Source: Carboxylicivirga mesophila
GTDB lineage: Bacteria; Bacteroidota; Bacteroidia; Bacteroidales; Marinilabiliaceae
Direction: 5' to 3'
Assembly (NCBI RefSeq): GCF_018271975.1
Contig: NZ_JAGUCN010000015.1
Location: forward strand, 86,757 to 150,756
Length of the DNA: 64,000 bases
Below are positions 46,713 through 56,230 of the stretch, piece by piece. The translations under genes were made by a program, and so were the position numbers. The notes below the pieces were generated by a model that was not told where the DNA came from, did not search any database, and was given only the letters and a program-made list of their open reading frames with translations. Within the stretch, counting starts at the first letter, position 1, and the number at the start of each line of letters is the position of its first letter.

Positions 46713-47306
46713 CTAAGCGTTACCGTTTATATTATCAAGAAGTTCTCCCAATACCTGAAATGAATTTAGCTCTAAAAAAATAAGCAGAGTGCCTTTTATA
46801 GCTTGCTCTTCTATCGCATATTGCGTATTAGCTAAAATAAATTTGCCCTTTCCCATACCAACAAAGAAATCATACAATGCACCATCTGAATAACAAGGAA
46901 GGGTATAGGATGAATGCAGGTTGAGCACATTGTTAAGACTGCCAATAACACCATTGATGACAATGTTTCCCACTTCTGTCAACACATTCTTTTTAACATG
47001 GCTAATGCTGGTATCCACATTGAGCCAGGGTGCAATTAGACCAAGCAGGCGAATAGCATCACGGTTTGGAAATATCAAATTGGCACGGCCGTTAATCTGG
47101 CCATTAAAGTCCATGTGCACAATCGACGCATTTTTAGTCTGGTACTCCTGCAAAACGTCATCGTGCCAATCAACAATCTGCACATGAATCGTTTTTAGCT
47201 CAATGGGCTTATTTAACATCCGATTGAGCAGGCTTGCACCTTTACCAACCCCAATGTTTATCAACTCCTTTAAAGCATCCAGTTGAAGCGCAGATAATTC
47301 CATCAC
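46713..47306 (-). CDS. CheC/CheX-like receiver phosphatase
   Basis: A 197-residue protein with both pseudo-symmetric CheC active helices: ALQLDALKELINIGVGKGASL near residue 8-27 and NVLTEVGNIVINGVIGSLNNV near residue 106-126, each with the E-x-x-N pair that attacks phospho-aspartate on CheY-like receivers. It should dephosphorylate one of the neighbouring receivers. Start codon overlaps the stop of the upstream receiver by four bases (ATGA), showing translational coupling. No chemoreceptor or flagellar gene is present, so the target process is signalling other than classical chemotaxis, or the rest lies elsewhere. Confidence 0.85.
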   Translation of the reverse strand: MMELSALQLDALKELINIGVGKGASLLNRMLNKPIELKTIHVQIVDWHDDVLQEYQTKNASIVHMDFNGQINGRANLIFPNRDAIRLLGLIAPWLNVDTSISHVKKNVLTEVGNIVINGVIGSLNNVLNLHSSYTLPCYSDGALYDFFVGMGKGKFILANTQYAIEEQAIKGTLLIFLELNSFQVLGELLDNINGNA

Positions 47307-47668
47307 AAATTATTTTTAAGCAATAGTTGAATTTGATCAGTAAGCACCTGCTTATTAACGGGTTTCGCTATGAAAGCATTGGCACCAAGTTCAAGGCAAC
47401 GTTTTTGTGTAGGTTCCTGTATATCGGCCGACAAAACAATGGTATAGGGAGCATTATTGATACTGCGCAACCTTTTTAACACCTCAGTTCCATCCATTTC
47501 AGGCATCAACAAATCAATGATCATCAGGTCTGGATTATAGGTTTTTATTTTATCCAGTGCCTCTTTTCCATCGCCTGCAAAATGCAGAAAACAGTCTTGG
47601 TCATCAAGTAAGTTGGCCAGATACATACGCGCGGCGAATGAGTCGTCAACAATCAAAATTTTAATCAT
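47303..47668 (-). CDS. Stand-alone CheY-like response regulator
   Basis: A 121-residue single receiver domain: acidic pair D8-D9, phospho-acceptor D52 (LMIIDLLMPEMDG), conserved serine in VLSADIQ and lysine in FIAKPVN. No output domain, so it signals by protein contact. It overlaps the CheC-like gene by four bases and lies 43 bases after a second receiver gene. Confidence 0.95.
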   Translation of the reverse strand: MIKILIVDDSFAARMYLANLLDDQDCFLHFAGDGKEALDKIKTYNPDLMIIDLLMPEMDGTEVLKRLRSINNAPYTIVLSADIQEPTQKRCLELGANAFIAKPVNKQVLTDQIQLLLKNNL

Positions 47669-47711
47669 ATGGGTGTTTATTTTAAAATCCTTTAACAGTG
47701 TTTACCAACTT

Positions 47712-48074
47712 CTAACTGAGTTGACACACATTGCTAAAAGTGCTATGAAAGCCTTTTAAGTTTACTGGTTTAGAAAATATGCCAAGCACGCCTAAAGCCT
47801 GACACAACTTGTAAACCTCATTTGATGTATCGGAAGTAATGACAATAACAGGGATCTGATATGCTTCGCTGTGTAGCTCTTGCAGAACCTCAAAACCATC
47901 CATCAAAGGCATTTTCAAATCTAATAATATAACATCAGGCTTTTCGCGGATAATAACAGCCCAAGCTTCCTTACCATTACTTGCCTCAAAAACCTCAACA
48001 TTGTATGGTCGCAAGAGGTACTTTCCGATAAGGCGCGCTTCACTGGCATCATCAACTATTAAAACTTTTGTCAT
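47712..48074 (-). CDS. Stand-alone CheY-like response regulator
   Basis: Started at ATG 48072-48074 (MTKVLIVDDASEARLIG); an upstream ATG seven codons earlier is in frame but adds a non-conserved basic leader. The 120-residue receiver has D8-D9, phospho-acceptor D52 (VILLDLKMPLMDG), threonine in VITSDTSN and lysine in IFSKPVN. First gene of the receiver-receiver-CheC-kinase operon. A TATTTTTG box lies upstream at 48131-48138. Confidence 0.93.
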   Translation of the reverse strand: MTKVLIVDDASEARLIGKYLLRPYNVEVFEASNGKEAWAVIIREKPDVILLDLKMPLMDGFEVLQELHSEAYQIPVIVITSDTSNEVYKLCQALGVLGIFSKPVNLKGFHSTFSNVCQLS

Positions 48075-48095
48075 ACTCCTTCGATTAACGTGCAT

Positions 48096-48514
48096 AATTG
48101 GTGGTTAAGCGCACTATTACTTTCTTGTGACAAAAATATTAGCTTAACGGGCTAAATAAGAATTTGTTTTACCTATTTCAACATGCGCATTATCCCTATT
48201 TACATGAGAATTATCCCTAGTAATTAAGGTTTTGTATGACGAGTGATACCCACCAGCTTTCTCTTTTGGCTTAATATTCGTTGGAAAAAAGGACATGTAG
48301 CAACAATGTACCATGCCCTTTTACGCTCTGCATCAGCGGGTATGAATTAGAAAAATTCTGTGTTCCCAGGCAAAATGAGCTTTAACCTTTTATAGAAAAC
48401 GCATACTCTAAACCCATCCAAACTTCTAAAGTGTTAGAAGATAAAAGGCGTTAATACAAAGGATGTGATGCCCATGTAACCTGCATCAGGTATATATTTT
48501 TTAAGCGATACACA
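48096..48514. other. Intergenic region between receiver operon and Bat operon
   Basis: A 419-base spacer. The minus strand has a TATTTTTG box at 48131-48138 for the receiver operon. Two hairpins are visible: one at 48285-48322 (arms AAAAGGACATG and CATGCCCTTTT, one mismatch, T tract on either strand), which could be a terminator of the Bat operon, and a smaller one at 48423-48440. No gene is evident. Confidence 0.5.
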
Positions 48515-49822
48515 CTAGGGATTTAATCCTGCTGCGTATGCTTTATTTTGTTTAAGTTCCTTACGCAAAGCTTTAAAAAACGCCCGTTTTGTTTCCCGAT
48601 TCTGCTCTTTACCCAGAATATGACTGTATTGGTCCTCAAAGTTTTTTTGCAAGGCGGCGGAGCCTTCTGCCTTCACCAGCTCCTCAAGGCTTTTTTCTGA
48701 TGAAAATACATTTATCCAGCGATATAGCTGCATATAATAGGTCGAACCAGAACCTACTGAGCTTAAAAGCTTACGATAAGCATATGCTTCCGATTGCCGT
48801 CGTTTTATATTTATACGAATTAGCCACTTTATCATTCTCATAAACATGAAGATGAAGAGAGCAGCTGCTACCAAAAATATCATCCACTTAAGTAGCTTCA
48901 TCCAAGTGGAGGTTGCTGTTTGTTCTTCAACAAGTGGTGTTTCATCTTCTTCCAATGTGGCCCCAAGCATTTCCTTGTGCGATGCCAAAACACTTAAATC
49001 TTCATTGGGCAGCACTTCAATTTGTATGGCTGGCAGCGAGCGGTCTATCCAGCGATGCTGTTTGACATTCCAATACCCCAGCTCCACAGCCGGTATGGTC
49101 ACCACCCCCTCTTTTTCGAACAGGTAGGCCACTGTTTGTTTTTCACTGGCAATAATAGCCGATGTGCGATCAGGTGTTTCTGTCGTCAGATTAGCCGTTT
49201 GCGGATAGATACTAATACCCTCAGCTGTGCCCCAGTCGAGTGAAGGCATAAACGCGGCCATAGTACCATAAGCCTGAATATCGACCGTGCGCTCCAGTAC
49301 TTCCCCAACTTTGATGGTTTTAACAGGGCGCGACCAGGAATCTTTTCGGCTCATGCTTTGCGCCACCACCCAGTTATCTGCATCCACATTAGGCGGATTG
49401 CCAATGACATTTAAGGTTTTAGCCGCCGTAATTTTAACCTGCGGTGATGCTTTAAACTGCCCAGGTGCCGGACTGTGCACCACTACTTTTTGTTGTGGCA
49501 GATTTAATTCGCCTTCGTTGTAAGGATAGATCCAATAGTTGTACTCCACATAACTGTAGGTTTTGCCATTGATGCGCTCACTACCTACCTGATTGGCTGC
49601 AGGCACCACAAAGGCATCCCCCAGATTAAAAGGCGCGAATTCGGCACCATCAGTAAACCAGGTATCGGTATATATCTTGACAGAATAGCGGCTTGGCTGC
49701 CCCACATAAACACTACGCGGCGAAACACTCACCCTGGTATAAACATTCTGCCCAAGCAGCGGAATCAACAGCACCAGCTGAGCAACAATATGCAGGACAA
49801 CTATTTTATTAAAACCATTCAT
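48515..49822 (-). CDS. batD: BatD family protein
   Basis: A 435-residue protein with a signal peptide (residues about 1-25, ending LLGQN), an Ig-like beta-rich periplasmic region (VSVSPRSVYVGQPSRYSVKI and YNYWIYPYNEGELNLPQQKV) and a transmembrane helix near 310-330 followed by a basic cytoplasmic tail. This is the BatD arrangement. It is the last gene of a six-gene MoxR-DUF58-DUF4381-BatA-BatB/C-BatD operon linked in Bacteroidota to envelope stress and aerotolerance, though the mechanism is not established. Confidence 0.88.
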   Translation of the reverse strand: MNGFNKIVVLHIVAQLVLLIPLLGQNVYTRVSVSPRSVYVGQPSRYSVKIYTDTWFTDGAEFAPFNLGDAFVVPAANQVGSERINGKTYSYVEYNYWIYPYNEGELNLPQQKVVVHSPAPGQFKASPQVKITAAKTLNVIGNPPNVDADNWVVAQSMSRKDSWSRPVKTIKVGEVLERTVDIQAYGTMAAFMPSLDWGTAEGISIYPQTANLTTETPDRTSAIIASEKQTVAYLFEKEGVVTIPAVELGYWNVKQHRWIDRSLPAIQIEVLPNEDLSVLASHKEMLGATLEEDETPLVEEQTATSTWMKLLKWMIFLVAAALFIFMFMRMIKWLIRINIKRRQSEAYAYRKLLSSVGSGSTYYMQLYRWINVFSSEKSLEELVKAEGSAALQKNFEDQYSHILGKEQNRETKRAFFKALRKELKQNKAYAAGLNP

Positions 49823-49883
49823 AACTCATTAAATATTAACCATATACAAAACATCAAGTATTACCTTCAGAACATTCACAGAC

Positions 49884-51512
49884 TTATTTCTTCTTTGCAC
49901 TTCTCTTCTTTAGCTGATACTCAAACTTACGCTTCAAAAACTCCCCAGGATCTTCCTGTACATCGCGTATCATCACCTTGCGTGCATCCATGCCTTCATC
50001 CTGTTCAAACTCATCAGGGAGGTCTTCCTCTTCCTCAGCACCATGCACTTCCGATTCGGCCTCTTCCATCAAACGCTCTTCCTGCATCTGCTCTTCGGTG
50101 GCTTCCTGCCCTCCTCCACCAAGATCCTCTTCGGGATTCGGATTTTGCTTCATCTTCTCAAACAACGCCACAGCAGCTGTATCTGACAATGCTTCAAACT
50201 GATCGTTTTGCTCAATAAACCATTGCTGAATGGTTTGAATAGCTTCGGCACTACCGGGATAGGTACTATCAGCCATATAAGCGCGATAAAAAGCATTATA
50301 GGCCTGGTTATAGTTACTGTCTCTCAAAAACGCGACGCCCATATTGTAATAGCCGGCCGCTGATGAATCAGCTGAAAAGGCCTTTGCTGCCTTTTTATAT
50401 TCACCAGCTTTAAAATATGCTGTTCCCTTATGCTGGGTATCTTCAAATAATTCTGCCGCTTCACTATAATTACCCTTATCAAAAGCCTTTTGTCCCTGGT
50501 AGTCCCGGGTATAAAACAAGTCATTGGCACCATCTTCCATTGTACAACTACTAAATAAAACGGCTACCATAAGGGTAGGCATAAACCCCTTGCGGAACCA
50601 GAATAGAATCAGAACAGCAATGGCCCAAACCAGGTAATAACCATGTTCTACCCAAATGGATTCCTGCAATTCATCATCAAGCTGGTATTCTTTTTCCTTC
50701 TCAAGTATGCGCGCCAGTTGTGTTACATCGCTGTCATCGAGCACAGGCAACAATACATTAATATTTTGCTCCTTACTCAACAATGCAGCATTATCTTTCA
50801 GTTCGGCATTAATCGCTGAAAAAGGCATAATGGTCATCTTATCATCGCGACCAGCCATGTTTGATTGCACAGCAAATTGCATCTCCTCATCAAGCACATC
50901 GGTTAACAATAGTAAATGTACAGGAGCTGAGATGTCTGTTGTTAACGTATCGGTCAATTCCAAAGCTTCGGATAGGTTGTTGCCTTTTCTGGGCATGACA
51001 TTGGGCTGCAAAGCCTCCAAATGAACGGCAATGGTCTGGTAATCGATGGTGGGCGGAATAACCAGGTGAGACGAACCCGAATAGGCAATCAGTCCCATGC
51101 GAATGCCTGGGTTGGCATCCAATAAATCCTTGATTTTATACTTGGCCCGCTCCAATCGGGTGGGTTGCAAATCACTGTTCAGCATTGATTCATTAACCTG
51201 CAAAAGAATCAGGCTGGTGGACTCTATTTTAGCCCCTGGTTTCTCAATCTGCTTCCAGCTGGGACCGCTCAGCGATAATACAATCAATACCCATCCGAAA
51301 ATAAGCAGAAACCGGGCCGCATACAGAGCTCTAAAATCGCCTTTCCGAATAACATATTGACGCAAATGAGGCGAGATACGCTTTACCCATTTATCACTGT
51401 TATCAGAGCGAATAAGGTAAAACAGCGGAAAGAGCACTACGGGCACCAACAGCCATAAAGCCTGGGGCCTTATAAAATGCAACTGTTCCCATATTTGTGT
51501 TATATCAGTCAT
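49884..51512 (-). CDS. BatB-BatC fusion: VWA domain plus TPR, degenerate metal site
   Basis: A 542-residue protein joining two usually separate Bat proteins. N-terminal transmembrane helices (about 13-30 and 65-85) precede a VWA domain (about 95-260). The metal-ion adhesion motif that normally reads DxSxS is QVNES here (about residue 105), so metal binding is probably lost. A transmembrane segment near 292-320 is followed by a second lipoprotein-like segment (VAVLFSSCTMED), a relic of the BatC start, then TPR units (about 330-440) and an acidic E/D-rich tail. Lies between batA and batD. Confidence 0.85.
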   Translation of the reverse strand: MTDITQIWEQLHFIRPQALWLLVPVVLFPLFYLIRSDNSDKWVKRISPHLRQYVIRKGDFRALYAARFLLIFGWVLIVLSLSGPSWKQIEKPGAKIESTSLILLQVNESMLNSDLQPTRLERAKYKIKDLLDANPGIRMGLIAYSGSSHLVIPPTIDYQTIAVHLEALQPNVMPRKGNNLSEALELTDTLTTDISAPVHLLLLTDVLDEEMQFAVQSNMAGRDDKMTIMPFSAINAELKDNAALLSKEQNINVLLPVLDDSDVTQLARILEKEKEYQLDDELQESIWVEHGYYLVWAIAVLILFWFRKGFMPTLMVAVLFSSCTMEDGANDLFYTRDYQGQKAFDKGNYSEAAELFEDTQHKGTAYFKAGEYKKAAKAFSADSSAAGYYNMGVAFLRDSNYNQAYNAFYRAYMADSTYPGSAEAIQTIQQWFIEQNDQFEALSDTAAVALFEKMKQNPNPEEDLGGGGQEATEEQMQEERLMEEAESEVHGAEEEEDLPDEFEQDEGMDARKVMIRDVQEDPGEFLKRKFEYQLKKRSAKKK

Positions 51513-51567
51513 CTTTCAATGGTGTGTCATTAGTTAAAAACAATTCGTCATGCTGCCCAGCTCCTCA

Positions 51568-52557
51568 TCATTGCTCTTTTCTTTTAAAAAGCTTAGCCAG
51601 ATAAATAAAAAAGGCGGTAATAAATGAGAAAGCGAATAGTGCGGCAAGCGGATAAAAATAGAGCTCCTGTACCGGCACATAGGTTTCATGCTCGTACTCC
51701 ACGGGCTCAATATCTTCCAACAGCTCAAATACCCTTTCCATTTCGCTGGCATCCTTAGCCAGAAAATACTGCCCACTTGTCAGCTTTGCGATGTGCTGAA
51801 GGGCTTCTTCATCCAAATCGGCTCCCAGCCTGGCAGGATCGCCAATACCAATCGTATGTATGGTGATGCTGTCGGTATTAGCCAGCTCGGCTGCGTCAAA
51901 AGGCGAAACTCCAATGCCGCTGTCGGCCCCGTCGGTAAGCAACAGCAGTACCTTATTGGGCAGGGTATCGTTGGCAAAAAGCTCAATACTCTTCCCTATG
52001 GCACGGCCAATGTTGGTTTGCTGTCCTGCCATACCCACATCAGTATCATCGAGCAGTTGAAGCAAAGCATGACTGTCGCTTGTAAAAGGTGCCAGGGTAT
52101 AAGCATTGCTTCCAAACAGCAGGATGCCCATGCGGTCACCCTCACGCTCTTCGATAAACTCACCCATCAGATGCTTCACTGCTTCCCAGCGCGATACTTT
52201 CTCGTCATCCAGCTCCCAATCTTTTTGAGCCATGCTAAATGAGATATCAGCTACCATCAGGAAGTTTCGCGATGTTTTTACTACCAAATCGGGTTCGCCT
52301 ACCAGCCGTGGGCGGGCCAGAGATATCAGCACCAGAGCCCAAAGTGCCCACAACACCACCTGACGTATCCATGGCCGCTTAAGCTGACGCACACCTTTTT
52401 TAGGTTGCTGACCACTCAACTCAGCCGCACGACTGAGGAATGATACCTTTAGTGATTTTTTACGTATGCGCACCGCCGGTAGCACCCAGATAATCAATAA
52501 TGGAAGTGGCAATAGGTAGAACACCCAGAAATATGCAAACTCAAAATTATCAGGCAT
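51568..52557 (-). CDS. batA: BatA: VWA-domain membrane protein
   Basis: A 329-residue protein with transmembrane helices near residues 8-28, 62-82 and 305-325. The VWA domain has an intact MIDAS: ADISFSM (about 104), LLLLTDGADSG (about 212) and the threonine of TNIGRAI. Start codon overlaps the preceding DUF4381-like gene by 8 bases. Likely forms a membrane complex with BatB/C and is remodelled by the MoxR ATPase, by analogy with other MoxR-VWA systems. Confidence 0.93.
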   Translation of the reverse strand: MPDNFEFAYFWVFYLLPLPLLIIWVLPAVRIRKKSLKVSFLSRAAELSGQQPKKGVRQLKRPWIRQVVLWALWALVLISLARPRLVGEPDLVVKTSRNFLMVADISFSMAQKDWELDDEKVSRWEAVKHLMGEFIEEREGDRMGILLFGSNAYTLAPFTSDSHALLQLLDDTDVGMAGQQTNIGRAIGKSIELFANDTLPNKVLLLLTDGADSGIGVSPFDAAELANTDSITIHTIGIGDPARLGADLDEEALQHIAKLTSGQYFLAKDASEMERVFELLEDIEPVEYEHETYVPVQELYFYPLAALFAFSFITAFFIYLAKLFKRKEQ

Positions 52558-53011
52558 GATGTTGAATCCAATAGGTTACACTGCGCTTTAATTCATTCTG
52601 TCGCACGGCATCCATTTCCCTAACTAATTCAAGGTTAAAAGTGCCTTCTACAACTAACTCCATATCGTAACGATTAATTTTCGGGCAAGTTTCTATCAGA
52701 AAATTGAGCCAGTGCGCCCCCGATAATGCCCCTACCTTTTCGCGCCCGTAAGTTGATATGGCCACAGTTTTAAGAACAAGGGATAGAGTTCTTATTAATA
52801 CTTCCGCATTTTCAAACTGTTGGTTTATAATGGTGTTGATGGCTTCACGCCGGTATTTATTCTTCTGGTATCCACGGATGCGCATCATAGCAAAAACCAA
52901 CACCATTAAAACAACTGCGACCAATAGGATACTCCAGCCAATGGCATCGAAAGTAAATTCAATAGGTGCCGGCTCTATTATCTCGATATGTGTGAAATCT
53001 GTTGTATTCAT
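52550..53011 (-). CDS. DUF4381-like single-pass membrane protein of the Bat operon
   Basis: A 153-residue protein with one transmembrane helix (about 27-47, SILLVAVVLMVLVFAMM) and a helical cytoplasmic domain containing TIINQQFENAEVLIRTLSLV and YGREKVGALSGAHWLNFL, the pattern of DUF4381 proteins that sit between DUF58 and BatA genes. Function unknown; position implies a structural part of the Bat complex. Overlaps batA by 8 bases. Confidence 0.8.
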   Translation of the reverse strand: MNTTDFTHIEIIEPAPIEFTFDAIGWSILLVAVVLMVLVFAMMRIRGYQKNKYRREAINTIINQQFENAEVLIRTLSLVLKTVAISTYGREKVGALSGAHWLNFLIETCPKINRYDMELVVEGTFNLELVREMDAVRQNELKRSVTYWIQHHA

Positions 53012-53073
53012 TTTATAAAGTATCCAATACCAAGTACGAAGACTTTAGAATGTTACATCTCAATACTTACAGT

Positions 53074-54006
53074 TTATTTAAAGTAATCACTCAATTGATG
53101 CTGAACAGGCGTGATGGTATCAAACTTCAACACCGGGATTCCATGTTTCAGCATCTGGTCAGAGAAGGATTGGTAGCGTTCAACTGTGTCTTCAGCATAG
53201 CCCTTGTTCAGCCTTTCTTTTGTACCATCGTATAGCAATTGCAGCTCTTGTTGCGATAACACCCACTTTTCATCGGCCATGGTAAATTCCATGGGATCGT
53301 TCACCTTAAACAGCACCACATCGTTGTGACGCGACACTGAGGCTAATGCCGATTTGACTTCTGGCAGGTAATGTAAAAAATCACTGATAAACACAATCAG
53401 GTGGTTAACCGGCTTTAGCTGATGCAAGGCTGTCATAGTATTTGTTAACACAGTTTTATTATCGGCCATGTATGTTTGATACACAAGACTTTGATTTACC
53501 TCTGTCAGCTTCTGCATAATCTGTACCAGGTTCTTTTGTCCGCCCTTGGGACGAATCAACTTCGCCTCTTCATCATTGAAAATGATGGCTCCCAGGCGAT
53601 CTTTTTCTTTTACTATGTGATGCGCCACAATAGCTGCGAGCTTGGCAGCCACCACCGACTTCATATTCTTTGCCGTACCAAAAAACATGGAAGAGCTTTG
53701 ATTCACGACCAATAAAACCGGACGTTCACGTTCTTCGGTGTATTGCTTTAGATGTGTTTTCTGTGTGCGCGCTGTTACTTTCCAGTCGATGTAACGCACA
53801 TCATCGCCCCTCACGTATTTACGCACCTGGTCAAAATCAAGACCACGTCCATGAATCAATGATCGGTGCCGACCAAACAAGGCGCTTCGCTGAGGCTGCT
53901 TACTACTGAAGTTAACTGCATCAACATATTCCGCCTGCTCCATTAAATCCTCAATGGTAACGGCCACCTCTACCGGTATTTGATGTTGCTTTTGCATGAT
54001 TGGCAT
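53074..54006 (-). CDS. DUF58 domain protein of the MoxR/Bat operon
   Basis: A 310-residue soluble protein with the DUF58 signature GRGLDFDQVRKYVRGDDVRYIDWKVTAR split over about residues 53-80 and a following VWA-like half (LLVVNQSSSMFFGT). DUF58 proteins are regularly encoded directly after MoxR ATPases, as here (2-base gap), and are thought to be clients or adaptors. No membrane segment. Confidence 0.92.
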   Translation of the reverse strand: MPIMQKQHQIPVEVAVTIEDLMEQAEYVDAVNFSSKQPQRSALFGRHRSLIHGRGLDFDQVRKYVRGDDVRYIDWKVTARTQKTHLKQYTEERERPVLLVVNQSSSMFFGTAKNMKSVVAAKLAAIVAHHIVKEKDRLGAIIFNDEEAKLIRPKGGQKNLVQIMQKLTEVNQSLVYQTYMADNKTVLTNTMTALHQLKPVNHLIVFISDFLHYLPEVKSALASVSRHNDVVLFKVNDPMEFTMADEKWVLSQQELQLLYDGTKERLNKGYAEDTVERYQSFSDQMLKHGIPVLKFDTITPVQHQLSDYFK

Positions 54007-54008
54007 CT

Positions 54009-54968
54009 TTAAGCAGGAATGGCTACCAAATCTAATAATTTATCGACCACCACATTGGCATTTATGCCTTCCGATTCAGCTCGGTACGACAGAATCAGGC
54101 GGTGACGCAATACATCGTGTGCAATGGCCCTCACATCGTCGGGCGACACAAAATTACGTCCATTGAGCCAGGCATGCACACGGGCACAACGCTCCAGAGC
54201 AATGGTACCACGTGGCGAGGCACCACATTCCACCCAATCGCTCATCTCCTCGTTGTATTTACCCGGGTAACGGGTGGCAAACACCAGGTCGACAATGTAT
54301 TGCTTAATGGCCTCACTCACCTCCACTTCCCCGGTGGCTTTGCGAGCGTCAAAAATTACCTGTTCCGGAATGGTGCCATTGTTTTCTGTCTTTTTGGCTA
54401 CTGTTTCGCTACGCACCAAATCCAGGATGGCTTTTTCTGCCTCCTTCTCCGGATAGCCAATTTCCACTTTCATCAAAAAGCGGTCCATCTGTGCTTCGGG
54501 CAGCGGATAGGTTCCCTCCTGCTCAATAGGATTTTGCGTGGCCATCACCATAAACAGCTTAGCCATCGGGTAGGTTTGTCCGCCGGCCGATACCTGACGC
54601 TCCTCCATGGCTTCGAGCAAGGCTGCCTGCACCTTGGCCGGTGCCCGGTTAATCTCATCTGCCAATATCATATTGTTGAAAATGGGCCCCCTTTCGAACA
54701 CAAACTTCTCCTCTGCTTCTGGCTGATACACGGTTGTGCCGGTAATATCAGACGGCAATAGGTCTGGCGTAAACTGTATCCGGCTCAAGCCGCATTGTAT
54801 TTGATCTGAAAGACTTTTGATAGCACGTGTTTTGGCCAGGCCCGGCAATCCTTCAAGCAGCATATTACCGTTGGCCAGCAACACAATCAACATCCGTTCC
54901 ACGAGATGCTCTTGCCCCAGAATACTCCTGTTTAAGTTATCCTGTAGTGTTTTTATTTGTGTCAACAT
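54009..54968 (-). CDS. MoxR family AAA+ ATPase
   Basis: A 319-residue AAA+ chaperone-like ATPase. Walker A is EGLPGLAKT (about 41), Walker B is MILADEINRAP (about 100), sensor 1 is FMVMATQNPIEQEGTYPLPEAQ, and the lid region has VEVSEAIKQYIVDLV with ATRYPG. It leads the six-gene Bat operon and probably acts on the VWA proteins. A TACTTTTG box lies upstream at 55043-55050. Confidence 0.96.
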   Translation of the reverse strand: MLTQIKTLQDNLNRSILGQEHLVERMLIVLLANGNMLLEGLPGLAKTRAIKSLSDQIQCGLSRIQFTPDLLPSDITGTTVYQPEAEEKFVFERGPIFNNMILADEINRAPAKVQAALLEAMEERQVSAGGQTYPMAKLFMVMATQNPIEQEGTYPLPEAQMDRFLMKVEIGYPEKEAEKAILDLVRSETVAKKTENNGTIPEQVIFDARKATGEVEVSEAIKQYIVDLVFATRYPGKYNEEMSDWVECGASPRGTIALERCARVHAWLNGRNFVSPDDVRAIAHDVLRHRLILSYRAESEGINANVVVDKLLDLVAIPA

Positions 54969-55042
54969 ATCATAAGGTATTTTAAATTCTCGCCAATTAT
55001 TTTAAAGAATTCTATTGAATATTTCTAACTAATATACTAAAA

Positions 55043-55050
55043 CAAAAGTA
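55043..55050 (-). promoter_or_regulatory. Candidate -7 box for the MoxR/Bat operon
   Basis: The minus strand reads TACTTTTG, an exact TAnnTTTG match about 75 bases before the MoxR start. Confidence 0.5.
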
Positions 55051-55117
55051 CTTTAGCTGAATAAGTTTCTATCCCGTAATTACGACAGATACTATTTGAA
55101 AAACGACATTCTTTCTT

Positions 55118-55143
55118 GAAAATGGTATTATATTCTATCTTTG
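55118..55143 (+). promoter_or_regulatory. Candidate promoter of the AraC regulator
   Basis: TATCTTTG (55136-55143) matches TAnnTTTG exactly, with TTG about 17 bases upstream (55116-55118). Leader of about 30 bases before ATG 55179. Confidence 0.55.
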
Positions 55144-55178
55144 ATTTGGCTGTAATGCGGTTTAATTAACAAAAAAAC

Positions 55179-56162
55179 ATGCGACACTTTAAGATATCAG
55201 AAACCGAAAATCAATTTAAGCAACTGGCCGAACAAGTTGGAGGTAAAGTCGAAGACGGTGTTCTATTTATGCCTGATGATGTAGGTCAAGGCTTTCTTAA
55301 ATCAAGCGTGTTGGTTGATGGGCTGATATTTCAGGAAGCAGATTATAATTTATTTGAAGACTTCTACCTTGAGCGCAAAGTTACGGAGGAAGCAGCCAGA
55401 AGTTTTTTCTCACTGATATATAATTTTCAAGCTGCAGATTTAACTGATTCACCTAATCAGCACAATTCCCACAACTTGCACAATCAGGTATTATTTTTTA
55501 ATGGTCATTACTCTTACAATAGTTTTATCCCTGCATATACATTATTTAAACAGATTCATTTTTTTATCAGCTTCGATAAGCTAATGGCATTATGTAAATA
55601 TTACGATTTACCAGAAGAAATCATTCGCTTCCTGGACACAGATGAACAATGGTGTTTTAAGAATCCGTTTTCAACGGAGATTCAGCGGGTATTGCATCAA
55701 TTAAGAAGCTACCAGGCTGATAATTTATTTACCAAAGGTTATCGGATCAATAAGGCAGAAGAATTGATAATGCTTACACTGGAACAAATTCTTAGGGATA
55801 TTTCCAATAAAAAGAATGATACCAACTTTATTCATGAAGATGATTTACAAACCATTATTGAAGTTGAAAAAATTCTACTTGAATCACAGGATGAAAGTAT
55901 CAAGATCATTGATATTGCCAATCAGCTTTCGATAGGCATACGTAAACTACAGCGTTTATTTAAAGCTTATCATGGTACCGACATGACCAGCTATCGTAAA
56001 CAGGTTAGAATGGAACAGGCTCGTCAGATGATTATGCAACAAAATTTATCCATCACCGAAGTGTGTTATAAAACTGGATATACATCTGTTAGCCATTTCT
56101 CAAAAATATTTAAAGACCACTTTGGAACCTCTCCTTCAGGCCTACTAAAAAAGACCTCGTAA
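55179..56162 (+). CDS. AraC family transcriptional regulator
   Basis: A 327-residue regulator. The C-terminal ~100 residues hold the two helix-turn-helix motifs of AraC/XylS proteins: IKIIDIANQLSIGIRKLQRL followed by TSYRKQVRMEQARQMI and the signature ITEVCYKTGYTSVSHFSKIF. The N-terminal 220 residues are an unassigned sensor domain without transmembrane helices. A secreted sulfatase gene follows 129 bases downstream on the same strand with its own -7 box, so local control of the sulfatase is plausible but unproven. Confidence 0.93.
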   Translation: MRHFKISETENQFKQLAEQVGGKVEDGVLFMPDDVGQGFLKSSVLVDGLIFQEADYNLFEDFYLERKVTEEAARSFFSLIYNFQAADLTDSPNQHNSHNLHNQVLFFNGHYSYNSFIPAYTLFKQIHFFISFDKLMALCKYYDLPEEIIRFLDTDEQWCFKNPFSTEIQRVLHQLRSYQADNLFTKGYRINKAEELIMLTLEQILRDISNKKNDTNFIHEDDLQTIIEVEKILLESQDESIKIIDIANQLSIGIRKLQRLFKAYHGTDMTSYRKQVRMEQARQMIMQQNLSITEVCYKTGYTSVSHFSKIFKDHFGTSPSGLLKKTS

Positions 56163-56230
56163 AAACACCCTTGACGCAATCGCAATAATATTAGTCACAT
56201 TAGTTGAAGAACCATAGGTGTATTTCCATG

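Noticed and set aside
51688..52242. 184-codon open frame antisense to batA
   Set aside because: Shadow of a strongly supported gene, no domain signal.
54102..54761. 219-codon open frame antisense to the MoxR gene
   Set aside because: Lies fully within the well-supported MoxR gene, has no recognisable domain and unusual composition (many H, F, C).
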